Positions 29,573 to 40,811 of a DNA stretch of 64,000 nucleotides are shown in pieces; position 1 is the first letter of the stretch, and the number at the start of each line of letters is the position of its first letter. The notes beneath the pieces were generated by a model. It was not told the origin of the DNA. It made no database searches and saw only the letters and a list, made by a program, of their open reading frames with translations. The DNA is from Dermacentor variabilis (lineage: Eukaryota; Arthropoda; Arachnida; Ixodida; Ixodidae): contig NC_134569.1 of the NCBI RefSeq assembly GCF_050947875.1, positions 187,046,067-187,110,066 of the forward strand, in the 5' to 3' direction. The position numbers and the translations under genes were made by a program.

Positions 29573-31165
29573 ATACGATGCTTTGTAACTGGTTTTCGTT
29601 GAATCTCCATGTCGTCGAAAAGCTGCCTTTGTATCGTCGGAGAATACTTCTGTGCTGTTGCTGTTTACTCAGGGGGAAACTTGCATTTATGGCGATGTCT
29701 GGTTCGAGAACTATGGTCGTCGGAGTAGATGCTAGAGTACCCGAGAGGACAAACACATTGCTGGTTTCCACAATTTCTTCAGCGTATGGGATCGTCGTGG
29801 CCTTGTTGATGTGCTTGAACTCCTGGCTGAAGTTGGTCAGCATATCTTTCGTTTTCACTCCGTGCAGTCGAGCGATAGCTCTTGCGACGCAAATCTCACG
29901 GTCGAGCAGTAGACCCTGGCCGCTCACGATGACGCCTTCTGCGTCTGCGGGTGTTTCGCTGCCGACGGAAATGACAATGCTGGAGCAAGGCCCACGGGCT
30001 TTCTTGGTAACTTGGTAATCAAGTACACCCAAGGCACGCTGACTGAAAGGCCTATCCGTCGGTATCGCTTGGTCTGTGAACACCGTTATCGACTTCGACC
30101 TCAGGTCGATGATTTCGCCGTGTTGGTTCAGGAAGTTCATGCCGAGAACTGCGTTTCGCGCTGTTGGAGGACAACGAGCGTTGCAGGGTAGGTCGATTCA
30201 TGAACTGTAGTTCTTGCCGTGCAGATTCCCGTCGGCGTTATGAGGAGTCCTCCAGCTTTCCGAACTTGAGGGCCATATCATGCAGTTCCATCCTGTGTCC
30301 ACTAAGGCGGTGACTGCGAGGCCGTTGAGACGCACGTCGAGGCCGGTTGTTCTTTGTGTTGAGTTGCAGTTAGGTCTTGGCATCTAATCACAGCTGAGCG
30401 TCGTGTTGACGTGTGGCTGGCAAGCCGCGTCGTCAGGTCTTTGGTCGGTGCAATATTTGCTTCTAAGCTTCGTCAGAATCACGGCGTTTCGTTCTTATGT
30501 CGTCGAGATAGTCTCTTCGGCGTCTTCGTCGGCGGCGGAGGGTCTTCGTCAGTTCGACTAACAGCAACCGCACCTCAATTGATTGCTGCCTTTAGTTTTC
30601 CAGATATGGGCTGACGGACAGGCCCCGGGCTGGGTCAGTGTATGTACGGCGCTGCCGCGACAGTTAGCAGCCTGGTGACGGCGAACGGGACGGTCATCGT
30701 GGGCTCCACTGAGTAGCGGCGAGGTAGTCAGCAATATAACGAGGGCGTTCACCTTCCTGAGGGCGCAGTGCGTTGACGGCGAATCCTCGCAGTTTCATCT
30801 TGAGGTAAGGACATCGGCGGTAGATGTGGCTGGCTTCTGCGCAGCGTTAGCAGAGCGGACGGGGGTCGGGGGTGCGCCAAATGTCCGTGTGAGCTGGGCG
30901 TGCTGGCAGCGGCGGCGGCGGTGGACGGCGGAATTGTCGCGTTACTGGGCCCTGGCGCAGTCGCAGAGGGGACATTGGCGGTGGATGCCAACGGCGCCGG
31001 TTATCGCTTCTGGTTGGGGCTGCCGTGATTGTGGTTGCACCTCAGGAACCGGAAGCGATCGCTGACCCCCTTCTCTGGCAATGTCGGCGATTGAGGCCTC
31101 ATGAGGCGGCGACCTTGGAAATAGTTGATGAGTTCCTCGCGAACGACCACTCTCATTATCGTAGG
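29573..31165 (-). mobile_element. Gypsy copy C/E, 5' half (gag end, protease, linker)
   Basis: The sequence continues the old copy after Gypsy D. On the minus strand 30140-29526 covers the protease C-terminus and linker (MNFLNQHGEIIDLRSKSIT, NFSQEFKHINKATTIPY). The frame 30383-30198 has the protease start (GLAVTALVDTGWN, the active-site context broken after DTG). The part from 31165 to 30749 holds the gag C-terminal half (VVVREELINYFQGRR, a Pro-rich stretch, LPQDETARIRRQRTAPSGR). Stops are frequent. It is truncated upstream of 31165, with no LTR. Confidence 0.8.
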
Positions 31166-33842
31166 GATCTGGTTTGACACTTGCTAATATATATTGAGGA
31201 ATAATTTGCAAGCACTTAACTATATCTGACACAGTCCCTTCGTTACACAAGGTTTATGAGCTGAGCTAGTTGGCCTAAGTGCATTATGAAGAAGCAGCGC
31301 GAACGACGTCCATTGCAATGACCGAGTCCGTTCCAACGCTTCTCAGAATGCAACTCAGCACTTCTCTAGTATCCGCTACAACGGACGCATGTCCCTGTTT
31401 TCTGTTTCGGCTGTATCGACACCTCGTCTGCGTTCCATCGACCTGGTCACACCGCTGCTTCGGGACTACAGGCAATGAAAGTTCCGCTGCGCGGCCGTTC
31501 TTTCTGATAAGTATTGTTAATGACTTCCCCCGCCACCCCTATTTTCTCTTAGTTTGGCGAACACCTCATTTACTTCACAAGAAACTGACAGAAAACGTTT
31601 TGATGGGAGCGTTACCATGCACAGTTTATAAAAAGCAACATCTTTAGGATCTTTTTGCATTGGAAACTCCGGTTTCATAACATAGGCGCTATGTCGGATG
31701 GGTATTAGGTTAGCATTCCTTATGTCCTGTCTTTTTTTCTTAAGTAGACAAAGAAAGTGTCACTCACCATTAGCCGTTCATTAAAGTTGTTGACGTCATC
31801 TAATTCCACAGCCACAAACAGTTTAGGTACCGACGAGGTATCTGGAACAACCATGAAAGCGTTGGCATGTCCGCATTAGCACTGGGATTATGCTCGCATA
31901 TGAAGCAGCTCCAACGGGACGAAAGATACTTGCGGAACTACACAATAAAGAAGCGCTTTTTTCTACATTTGCTGTCCTTTATTTGTAGTGTAAGCATTAC
32001 TTATCAGTGACTGTTTTTCTTGTGCATAATTTTTATACTGTGTTTATTGCTCCATTTGCACTGTTTGGAATACGAGCGTTCACGAACTAACGCAATTGAC
32101 CCCTACGCTACAGTTAACGGGCATATGTTGTCTTTCTTCATATACAAAGCAAATTCTGAGACACTGTAGCATATTGCTGGGGAGAGTTGCCTTAATTCAT
32201 TTACCATGCACATCACTTTGGATACCCCATGCGTCGGCACAAAGCGCCCATCCCCCAGCGAAAGCGCCCATCGCGAAGCGCCGAGTCGGAGGGCACCTGC
32301 CAGCCCTGCGTGCGCGTGAGTTCCCACCTAGGAGCCAAGCGACCAATGGGAATCCAAGGCATCTGGCCTGAACAACGGACGCAGCAAGCGCCTTTGGAAG
32401 ACGATGGAACGAGACAGAGGTGCGAGACAGATTTCGACTGTCTTGGCTCCGCAGAGGACGGAGTAACCTTCTCTAGTTCTGGGCACTAGTTTACCACTTA
32501 ACAAATAGTGTTTTTGTGCTAATCCGCGTTGGCTAAATTGTCCACATTTCTGGTAGAGGTTCGGGCTATGGTTGTGAGGTCCACACAAGCAAGAGAAGCT
32601 ATGGTTGTGAAGTCCACACACGCGATTGGAACTCGTTGAACTGACGCCGGTGCACGGACGGGTGAGCCACCGTCTTCGAGGCGATTCGACCAAAACCGGG
32701 GCTCTTTGCGGTAAGGGAGATTAGTGAAACCGATACCATGACCAGCGTAAGCTGACTTATTGCACCAACGGCCTTCCACGACCATCGGTCAAGCTGCCAA
32801 AAGGCCGTCTGTCAAACCGGCAGGCCTTCCACAGCCTATAGATCCACCCAATGCACCGTTTCGACAAGCTGGAAGGACCTTCTTAGACCCTGACTTACAT
32901 CTTCACTTGCGAAAAACTGCATAGTGGTGGCTACATAACTACATAACCAGATAGGCTGAAACTGACTTTCTGCACTGAGGAACGCCGACTGTAGCTGTCA
33001 AGTTCTTCGTAACACAGGTTCGCAACTGGCAAATAGAGTCGCACCCTTTCAACTTGTATATGGCCGTGTAGTTACTACAACATTGAATGCAATCCTGCCT
33101 AAAGGTGAACATGACTATACCCAGGACGGAGATGAGCTCTAGGAAAAAGGTGGAGGAGTACGCCTGGTGGCAATATATAGAATATGCGCCTACAACGGAT
33201 ACACGTAAGCCGCCACAACCGGTAACATAGCGAAACGCGATAGGAGTCCGGTGACAAAGAGTGGATATAAATCCGAGTACTAGGACGTCGGCTGTCTGAC
33301 AAACTGCCGATATTTTTGGTTCAATGAAGTATTTCGCCGATTTAGTGACTTAAATATCAAGTCAAGTCTACGGGACAAGAGCGTTCGAGGTGACGCAACA
33401 TTACGGAGGGTGCACGCTGTCCAAGTTGGAACCTGATTTGACAGTAAGCTAAAAGGACCACCCAACCGTACTACATGGTACAACTCAGCCTCACCAAAAT
33501 ACCTACATCATTTGTTCGTGTTTTCGCATCGGGACGGTGAGCAATCAGACGGAAGTTAGTGCTATGCACAGTTGCCTTCATTCAACTACACGTACAAGCA
33601 TTGTACACAGCAAGCATCGCAAGAAAGTGGAACACCGACAGCATCTACGGCGATAAGGATGTTCGAGAAAGAGAAGAGGTACACAGTTTCGCTGTAAAAA
33701 AAACAAAAAACACCTGGCAGCCCCGCATACCCTCGAGCTCCCAGCGAAGAGCTGCCCTCAAAGAGGTTTAAAGAAGAATTGCTGGACTGCAAGCTCCCGC
33801 CGCTTCTCACGTGATGATACCACGCCAACGCGTGCCCTTTCT
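31166..33842. other. No recognisable gene
   Basis: Frames of up to about 120 residues occur on both strands but show no motif I recognise. I see no transposon end or RNA gene. The sequence may be host intergenic DNA or old repeat DNA decayed beyond recognition. Confidence 0.5.
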
Positions 33843-34331
33843 TTACCTGCGAAATACGGCTTTGTCTGGAAATGTGCGCGGAGAGATGAAATGCTCTGGC
33901 TCTCGTAATGCAATTTCCAGGCTAAGCAGAAAATAAGAGCTGGTTGTTCCCGACGAAAGTAGTATCGTCGCCTTAGTATTGACGACCTTAACTGCAACAA
34001 AAGTTGCCATGACTTTCAGTCTTCCTGCTAAAGCAAGCAACGCAAATGCGCACGTGGACAGCGTCTGTATGACACTAGAAGCCATTTTAATCTCGTGCGA
34101 CGTGTGGGCAAAACGCTTCTTCTCCTTCACTATAAGCAAATCTTTCATCGTGTCCCTCTTGAGATGGTGGTGGTCCGTATTCTCAATGGGGACGACATTT
34201 CCACTCCAGAAGTTCTCTTTTTTCTTAAGTCTCCTAAGTTGCCCTACCGGGACGCCACAGTGTGTGGTCTGAACAAGGGGGGCTGCAAGCGAGGGTGGAA
34301 GACCCTGGCCGGAGGCAGAGCCGTCCTTCAA
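33843..34331 (-). CDS. Possible exon with signal-peptide-like start, unsupported
   Basis: This minus-strand frame of 162 residues contains an internal Met (codon at 34085-34083) in a good initiation context (AAA-ATGG). It starts MASSVIQTLSTCAFALLALA, a charged-poor, hydrophobic 20-residue stretch like a secretory signal. A GT (GTTAAG) that could serve as a splice donor follows about 30 codons on. The rest is not recognisable and has no family motif. It could be the first exon of a secreted protein gene or chance. No neighbouring exon was found. Confidence 0.2.
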   Translation of the reverse strand: MKDGSASGQGLPPSLAAPLVQTTHCGVPVGQLRRLKKKENFWSGNVVPIENTDHHHLKRDTMKDLLIVKEKKRFAHTSHEIKMASSVIQTLSTCAFALLALAGRLKVMATFVAVKVVNTKATILLSSGTTSSYFLLSLEIALREPEHFISPRTFPDKAVFRR

Positions 34332-34864
34332 AGGCCTTCACGGAGGAGAGGACGCAGCGATCGTCTGTAGCTATGCGCATTAATTCGCCCCTTAATAAAT
34401 CGATTGTTTCGACAAATCTGTGCTGTTTTGAAAATCGTGATTATATCACAGATAAGGGCATTTAATCTTGGCCTAGACCTCATACAGCGTGCACTACTTT
34501 GATAGAGGTATATGGCCGCATCCTTAGGTAAACAATTAAATTGTGTAATTACGCTACAACTGATGAGCGCTAGTTTTGTTTGAGACATTTTAACAATGAC
34601 TTACCTGTTCCAGTTCCCTGTCTGGCAGCAAAGAAAAAGAAAGAAACATCAACAACACTGAGTTACCTTTTTGTACCTACAGTATACTGAATCACAAATT
34701 TTTATTTAGACGTATTCTTAGATGAGAGTAAAACAGGCGCTGTTGCACATTGAAGTCCTTTAATGCTATGTATGCAATGGAATATATTTGCAGAAGACTC
34801 ACGAATAAATTGTGTTTGAAACCAAGTATTGAAATAAAATCTTCTCTTGGAAGAATTTTTTTAA
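34332..34864. other. No recognisable gene
   Basis: AT-rich sequence before the 3' end of LINE copy 2. Short minus-strand frames lack motifs. Confidence 0.5.
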
Positions 34865-34920
34865 GACAGAGAGCGTAAACTTTATTTTTCAATTGAATAA
34901 GATTTGAGCCCAGCGTCTCT

Positions 34921-35726
34921 TTAGTGGGTCTGGGCACCCACCGCAGACGCGGTTCCGAGATCTTGTCTCGAAGCGGCTACCTCGGCTCGCTGGACGGCCC
35001 AGAGTTGTGCTGTCAGGTTCGAGCTGAGCAGTGCGGTCTTCCAGCTCGAGCGGAGGCTGGTGGTGGAAGAGACGGAGGGGTCGGCACTGTCTGACTTGTT
35101 TGTTAAGTGCGGACATTCCCATAACATGTGAGTAAGTGTGGCAACCTCGCCACACGATGTGCATCTGTTTATAGTGTACATGTCTGGATATATGGCCGGC
35201 ATGTGTCTGGGGTTTCTGTAAGAATCTGTAATTGTCTGTAGTGTACTGCTTCCATCCTGTTTAACCTAGCGTGAGGGAATGGGTATACGCGTCTTTGTAA
35301 CTGGCAGTGTGTCGTGATGTCGTGGAAGCTGGTCAAACGATCCTCCGGCGCCCAGACGTTTGCAGTATCCCGCGGTGGCTCTTCCTCCGATGATGCTCGG
35401 TGAGTGAGGCCTCGAGCAACGCGGTGAGCCGCTTCGATGGGGGTGCTCAATCCAGTGTGTGCCGGGATCCATAGCAAGTGCCTTCGGTTATCTAAGTCGG
35501 CCTCTCCCTTGTGTATGGGATGTCGCTGGAGTATGTAATACGCCTCTTGCGAGATGCGCCCATTTGCAAAATTGCGAATTGCCGTTTGCGAATCGCAGAT
35601 CACGTATGTCGCTTTGGTTTGTGTGAGGGCCAGTGATAGGGCCGCTTCCTCTGCCGCTTCGGCATTTGCCATGTTCATGGTGACCCTCGTGAGGTGGTTG
35701 CCTCGGAGGCTAGTAACTACCGCCAC
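34921..35726 (-). pseudogene. I-LINE copy 2 RNase H and C-terminal finger
   Basis: The frame 35726-35169 has the RNase H pieces AEAAEEAALSLALTQ (Glu), TYVICDSQTAIRNFANG (Asp) and LLWIPAHTGLSTPIEAAHRV. In the last, the usual N-x-x-A-D-x-x-A shows no Asp, so that catalytic residue seems lost. Before it, at about 35760, EAVFTDAARYRD gives the first Asp. The frame 35202-34921 has CTSCGEVATLTHMLWECPHL, a CX2CX8HX4C-type finger, then SLRSSWKTALLSSN and the end of the protein. A frameshift separates the two. Confidence 0.8.
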
Positions 35727-36440
35727 GAAACTCTTCCTGTCTCGATAACGGGCTGCATCGGTGAAGACCGCCTCCTTGTTGTTGGACTAACTTTGGTTCA
35801 TGTGTTGTGCCCTGGCTTTACGTCTCCCAGTGTGGTGTTGAGGATGCATGTTGCGAGGCAATGGGGGTACGTATAATTGCTCACGTATGGTTCTAGGAAT
35901 TTCTACTTTCATGCCGTGCTGCGTGTAGTACGTGATGCCGAGCTTTTCTAGCACGTCTCTGCCCGGGCGGGTCTTGGATAGACGCTCGAGTTGGGACACT
36001 TGTTGCGCCTCCACGGGTTCCTCGAACGTATTATGTAGGCCCAGTTCTAAGAGCTTGGTGGTACTGACTCAGGGCACAAGTCCCAACGCACATTTGTACG
36101 CCTTGCGTATGAGGGCGTTGAGCGTGTTTCTTTCCGCTACCGTCCAGTTGTGAAACGCTGCCGTGTACTTTATTTGAGAAATAACGAAGGCTTGTATGAG
36201 TCGTATAACGCTGCCTTCGCGCATGCCCGCGGGTTTGTTGGTGATGCGTCGAATGAGCAGCATCGTGCTGGTGGCCTTTGCCGTTATCTTGCGAAGTGCT
36301 TCGCCGTTGCCTCCCTTGTGTTCGATCACCTTTCCTAATACCCGGATTTTATGTACCATCGGGATGGGTAGGGCGTTTGATGCCATTAATTGGATATCTC
36401 CCTTTTCCGGGGGGTTGTAGCCTTTAGGCGGGCGCCCCTT

Positions 36441-37748
36441 TCAGACCGGTCTATATAGCAGTAGTTTGGATTTTCCGGCCGAGCAGGCAAATCCCGTGCC
36501 CACGAGATAGTTTTCCACGCATTGGATGACCTGCTGTAAACGTTGCTCGATCGCTCCGTCACTGCCCGTTGTCGTCCAGATCGTAATATCATCCGCGTAT
36601 AGCGTGTGATGCAGTCCTTCAATTTGAAGCAATCGGTCGGGTAACCCCAGAAGGACGAGATTGAAGACCATCAGCAAGATCACCGAGCCCTGCGGGGTGC
36701 CCGAGCTCCCGATGGGGATTTGATGTGACTCTAGTTGTCCCACTTGCATGCGAGCGGTTCTTCCAGTGAGGAAGTCATGGACGTAGTTGTACGTTCGCAG
36801 TCCGAGATTTAGTTTGTCCATTTGTCGCAATATGGCATCGTGGCGAACGTTATCGAAGGCCTTCTTCAGGTCCAGCCCGAGGATGGCTCTCGTCGAGCGC
36901 CCCGGGTTGTCTATAATTTGATGTTTTAGTGGCAGAAGGGCGTCTTGCGTGGAGAGATGTCTTCTGAACCCAATCATGGTGTGTGGAAATAATTCGCTGT
37001 CCTCGAGGTAATCCGTGAGTCTATTGAGAAACGCGTGCTCCATCAACTTGCCCACGCAAGACGTGTGGGAAATGGGGCGCCGGTTCTGCAGTTGTAGTTT
37101 ATTTCTGGGTTTCGGTATTAGTATGATCTTTGCTTCTTTCCATTCCTGGGGTAGCCTGCCGTGCGCCCAACACTCGCTAATGTATTTTGTGAGTTTCTCG
37201 ATCGATCCGTAATTGAGATTGCGTAGTGCCTCATTGGATATTCGATCGGGGCCAGGGGCCGACTTGGTGTTGAGTTTCACGAGGGCCGCCTGGATTTCGG
37301 CAACGGAGAATTCCGCGTCTAGGGTGGCGTTGCGTTTTCCCGAGTAGTCCGGATATATTTGCGGTGGCGTTTGGGATATGTAATGGCGTTCCACGCCCCG
37401 TAGGAATTGTTGCTCCGTTACCCCGTAAGCGTGTATGATTTTGTATATGTCTTGCATGTGTGTGGTCTTGGTGTTGGTAGGATCAATCAGGTACCGCAGT
37501 ATCTGCCACGTGCAAAGCGTGGTGAGTGGACCGTCCATCTCCACACATTTGTCTTCCCATTGTTGTTGTCGCAGGTTAAGTGCGTGCTTTTCTATTTCTT
37601 TGTTCAGTGGCGCTATCTGTTTACGTAGTCTCCTATTGTGTCTCTGTTGTTTCCATCGGTGCTGCAGGTGGTTTTTGGCTTCCCACATGTGGAGAAACCG
37701 GGAGTCTATTGTCTCGAGTCCAGCTGCCGACGGGATCGTTTGCGTCAC
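36441..37748 (-). pseudogene. I-LINE copy 2 reverse transcriptase
   Basis: This open frame of 435 residues holds TKSAPGPDRISNEALRNLN, NRRPISHTSCVGKLMEHAFL, FPHTMIGFRRHLSTQDALL, GLDLKKAFDNVRHDAILRQM, GTPQGSVILLMVFNLVLLGL and HTLYADDITIWTTTG. These are RT motifs in order, with the catalytic YADD intact. N-terminal to it is the basic endonuclease-RT linker. After a break the thumb continues in the frame 36386-36069 (KIRVLGKVIEH, TSTMLLIRRITNKPAGMRE). The RT core itself is intact, but stops upstream and downstream prevent a full ORF2. Confidence 0.88.
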
Positions 37749-38565
37749 GCGCTCGATATCTCACTGAAGTTGGTCGGTCCATTGGTCTATGTCTTTGATG
37801 TCTTCCACCTGTTGCTTGTCATGATGTTTGCGTAGCTGATTCCACTTGGTGATCTTCATGTGACGACCGGCATTGTGTTCCTGCAGGCCGCCTCCTGTTT
37901 CTATGGAAATAATGTAGTGATGGCTTCCCAAGTCTTACATGGTGTTTGTGCAAGTGACTTTGCGTGTGTTGCACGTAAAAGTAAGGTCCGGCACCATGTC
38001 AGTGTCGCTGTTGCCCTGCCTTGTTGGTGCCGCGGGGTCTGTGGCCAGCTCGAGACCGCCTTATTGCACCGTTGCCCATAGATGCGTGCCTTTGGGGTGA
38101 TCGTGCTTGTAACCCCACGCCGTGTGCACCGCGTTGAAGTCCCTCCCCCCAACGAACAGCTGTTGCCCCTGGGCGATGTCGATTGCCCGTTTGAAGAGCA
38201 CATGGAAGCGGTGCTGGCGGCATCTGGGACTGCTGTAGACGTTGAGTACGAAGATGCTATTGCACGTCTTGCGTGGTGGAATTAGTTCTACGAGGCCGTT
38301 TTCAATGTCTCTGATTTTGGTGTCGTGTTCGATAGCAGTGTGCGCTCGCTTGATCAGCGTAGTGACGTTCGGTTTCTCCGCCTTGCCTGTTATAGACGGG
38401 TACCCCGCGAGTTTGGCGGAACGGTTTGTTTCTTGCAGTATGATGACCTCTGGGCGTTCGGGGATCGTTTTAAGGTATTGCTTTAAGTGCGCTCATTTGT
38501 TTTGGTAACTTCTGCAGTTCCACTGCCATATCGTGTGTTTTTGTTTTGATGGGTGTCGGGCCATA
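37749..38565 (-). pseudogene. I-LINE copy 2 endonuclease
   Basis: Starting about 38565 the minus strand reads HTIWQWNCRSYQNK, a stop, then PEVIILQETNRSAKLAGYPS, IFVLNVYSSPR, QQLFVGGRDFNAVHTAWGYK, VPDLTFTCNT and, in altered form, DLGSHHYII. In the last, the catalytic S-D-H has become S-H-H. At least three in-frame stops are present. This is the AP-type endonuclease that would nick the target site; this copy is dead. Confidence 0.75.
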
Positions 38566-38579
38566 TTTATATTTGTTAC

Positions 38580-40088
38580 ATGTGTTGCCCCGCTTCCCTA
38601 TGCGGTGGTACGATCATGCTGTTGGCGGTTTCTAATCTGGACAGTCTGAGGTGAACACTCTCGAAGCTGCGCTGGATGGTACGCGTGATGGACGCGATGA
38701 TAGTTTCCTCAAGATTGCTTAAGCGAGTCTCGAGTGCATCGATTCGCGTGTCACGCATCGCTGCGTGCGTGCGCTCGGATGATGTTGCCTCTGTAAGGGT
38801 GGGAGTTGGTCTCCATTTAGTATCTGGGAATTCGACCTCGTCGTCCTCTATGGGTTCCTATTCTGTTCCCTGCGTGGGCTGTGCGGCCTGTGTGGGAGTG
38901 GGTCTGCGTTTAATTCCGGGGCATACGACCTCGTCGTCCTCTATGGGTTCTTGAGTTTCCTGCAGGGCCTCTGTGTCGGTACCGCTTTTCACGCCATGCT
39001 GGAGTTGTCGTATGAGGTCGTCTTTTGCACCAATCTGTGTCTGCATGTGTTTTATTTGCTTCTGCAGCGCTTGTATCGCCTGTGTTAATTTAGCTATCTC
39101 TGTCTCTGTCTTAGGGGGTGTTTTGTCACCAGGCTTCGCGGTTCATGCTCGTTTTCCCGAGACCGCATCTGCCCAGCTCACCTTCTCGGTGGTCTCGGTG
39201 TTCCTCGTTGAGGTCCTTCTGGGGGTGCAGCTGCAAGACCGGCATTGCTGCTGCTGCAGCCGGGGGTTTGGGGTGCGGCTTAGGGACCGGGAGCGGCCTC
39301 GGCTGCGGGTTCTGGATCTTGAGCGGAGCTTCCCGGCGGGGCTGGTGGCTTCGGCGGCCGTCTCCTCGGCGGCCCTGTGTCGTTCCAATTGCCTTTTCGT
39401 CGCGACGTAGGGGGTCTTGTATATTGCGCGGCAGTTGCAATCCGCCGTCATGTGTGTTCCCTCGCACAGCTTGCAACGGGGGGAGCACTGGTGGTCGAGG
39501 CCTGGTTTAAGGGCACCACAACCACGGCACACGTTGTCCTGAGGATTGGGGCACACGTCCATGCGGTGACCGAGTCTCACGCAGAAGTGACACATGTCAA
39601 TTTGCTTGCGATACAGGGTGTAGCGAAGGAGGGCACCGCCGTAGCTGACGTAGGAGGGCACTCGATATCCTTCAAAGACCACTATGACCGTCGTGGTATT
39701 ACTGAGTCGTTTGGCTGCTAGGGCGTGGGGGTTGCGTGCGTGAACGATGTTGGTGTGAATGGACCTGGCGTCCTCCTCCAACAGGATTCCCCTGATGATT
39801 CCCTTCACCGTGAAGTCGGGGGCCGTGTCATAGGCACTCACCTCGTGGCCGTGGTCATCGATGGTTATGTGTTCTAACTGTATGTACTTAGCGGCGTGAG
39901 TAGCGTGGGGTGTACTAGAGACTATGATGTTCTGGCGGTTGTTGGAGCACACCGTGTCCTCCCTGCTTCTTGCGCCGGTACGTTGGCCGCCCGGTAAATG
40001 GCCGATGCGAGGCGCACGATTACGGTGGTGGCCACGTCGAGGCCTCCTCTTGGTCGTATCACGATCTTGAAATCACTTCGTGGGTGTA
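38580..40088 (-). pseudogene. I-LINE copy 2 ORF1 (zinc knuckles, SR region, coiled coil)
   Basis: The best frame (39952-39143, 269 residues) contains TTTVIVVFEGYRVPSYVSYG, then three knuckles (CHFCVRLGHRMDVC, CRGCGALKPGLDHQC, CKLCEGTHMTADC), an Arg-Ser tract (RSRSRTRSRGRSRSLSRTPN) and EKVSWADAV. Upstream of 39952, about 40060-39960 continues it in another frame (FKIVIRPRGGLDVATT). Downstream, after a frameshift near 39145, a coiled coil (AIQALQKQIKHMQTQIGAKD) and a tandemly repeated EPIEDDEV segment lead to RIDALETRLSNLEE near 38700. It binds element RNA. Confidence 0.75.
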
Positions 40089-40330
40089 GTAAACGAGAAA
40101 AAAGGGGGTTAACCGAGGAGCCCGATTTTTATGTCATATCATGAGAAGCCAACAAACACTGATACCAAGGACAACATAGGGGAAATTACTTGTGCTTAAT
40201 AAATGAATTAATGTAACGATAAATTAATGGAAATTAAAGTGGACGAAAAAACAACTTGCTGCAGGTGGGAACCGAACCCACAACCGGTTGTGGGTTCGGT
40301 CCCTTACGTTTGCAGCCCCCAGCGTAGCAC
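40089..40330 (-). mobile_element. SINE-like dispersed repeat with B-box-like motif
   Basis: Read on the minus strand, GGTTGTGGGTTCGGTTCCCA (B-box-like, GGTTCGGTTCC) is followed by CTGCAGCAAGTTGTTTTTTC, GTCCACTTTAATTTCC, TTATTAAGCACAAG, TTCCCCTATGTTGTCC, and an end near GGGCTCCTCGGTTAACCCCC. The composition and the polymerase III-like box suggest a tRNA-related SINE, and a similar repeat is familiar to me from ticks. It abuts the broken 5' end of LINE copy 2. No TSD found. Confidence 0.5.
40271..40300. repeat. Perfect 30-bp palindrome
   Basis: ACCGAACCCACAACC is followed directly by its exact reverse complement, with no loop. Each half carries the B-box-like GGGTTCGG core. The right half replaces what would be the tRNA-like head of the SINE-like repeat. 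Confidence 0.95.
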
Positions 40331-40811
40331 ATTTCGTGGTAACAAGATATATGATTGTAGGATGCACAGTTTTCTTTGTATTGTAGCCACTCTGAAGTTA
40401 ATGTGAAGCCTCTTTAGGTGTTTTTTACGGGAAGGTTTCCCCTAATGAATCGTGCGAATTTTTAGGATTTTTAATAATGTGCGCTGGCAAGTTCGACAGG
40501 CCTTTAGACACTTCGTTGAATAAAACGCGAGGACAGTCCTCAGCTCTACAAATTCCTGGCCTGCTTTTAGACAATTACCAGCCATAATATACAGCTTAAT
40601 TGGGAAAAACAAGCTTCGAAAGTGACGCATATCTTGCTTTAGTAAGGCAGTGTGTCATCTGTGGCGTCTTATTGTTTTTTTTTGTCTCTTCTCTTGCGTA
40701 GTGCGCTGACCACCATCATGATAGTTCCACTTTCCAATCATGTTCACGTGGGAATGCAACCTGCAAACGTTCAATAAAATGTGCGAAATTTACTTTATAT
40801 TATTAACCGCC

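Larger units (their letters stand above)
34865..40088 (-). mobile_element. I-type LINE, copy 2, nearly full length but decayed
   Basis: In sense (minus) order: ORF1 with three zinc knuckles, SR-rich region and coiled coil (about 40088-38580), then ORF2 with endonuclease, RT, RNase H and a C-terminal CCHC motif (about 38565-34921), then a 3' UTR with AATAAAGTTTACGCTCTCTG near 34868-34888. The layout matches LINE copy 1, but the sequence differs clearly, so it is another subfamily. ORF2 is broken into several frames. The 5' end meets a SINE-like repeat at 40089, so the first part of ORF1 is probably lost. Confidence 0.88.
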
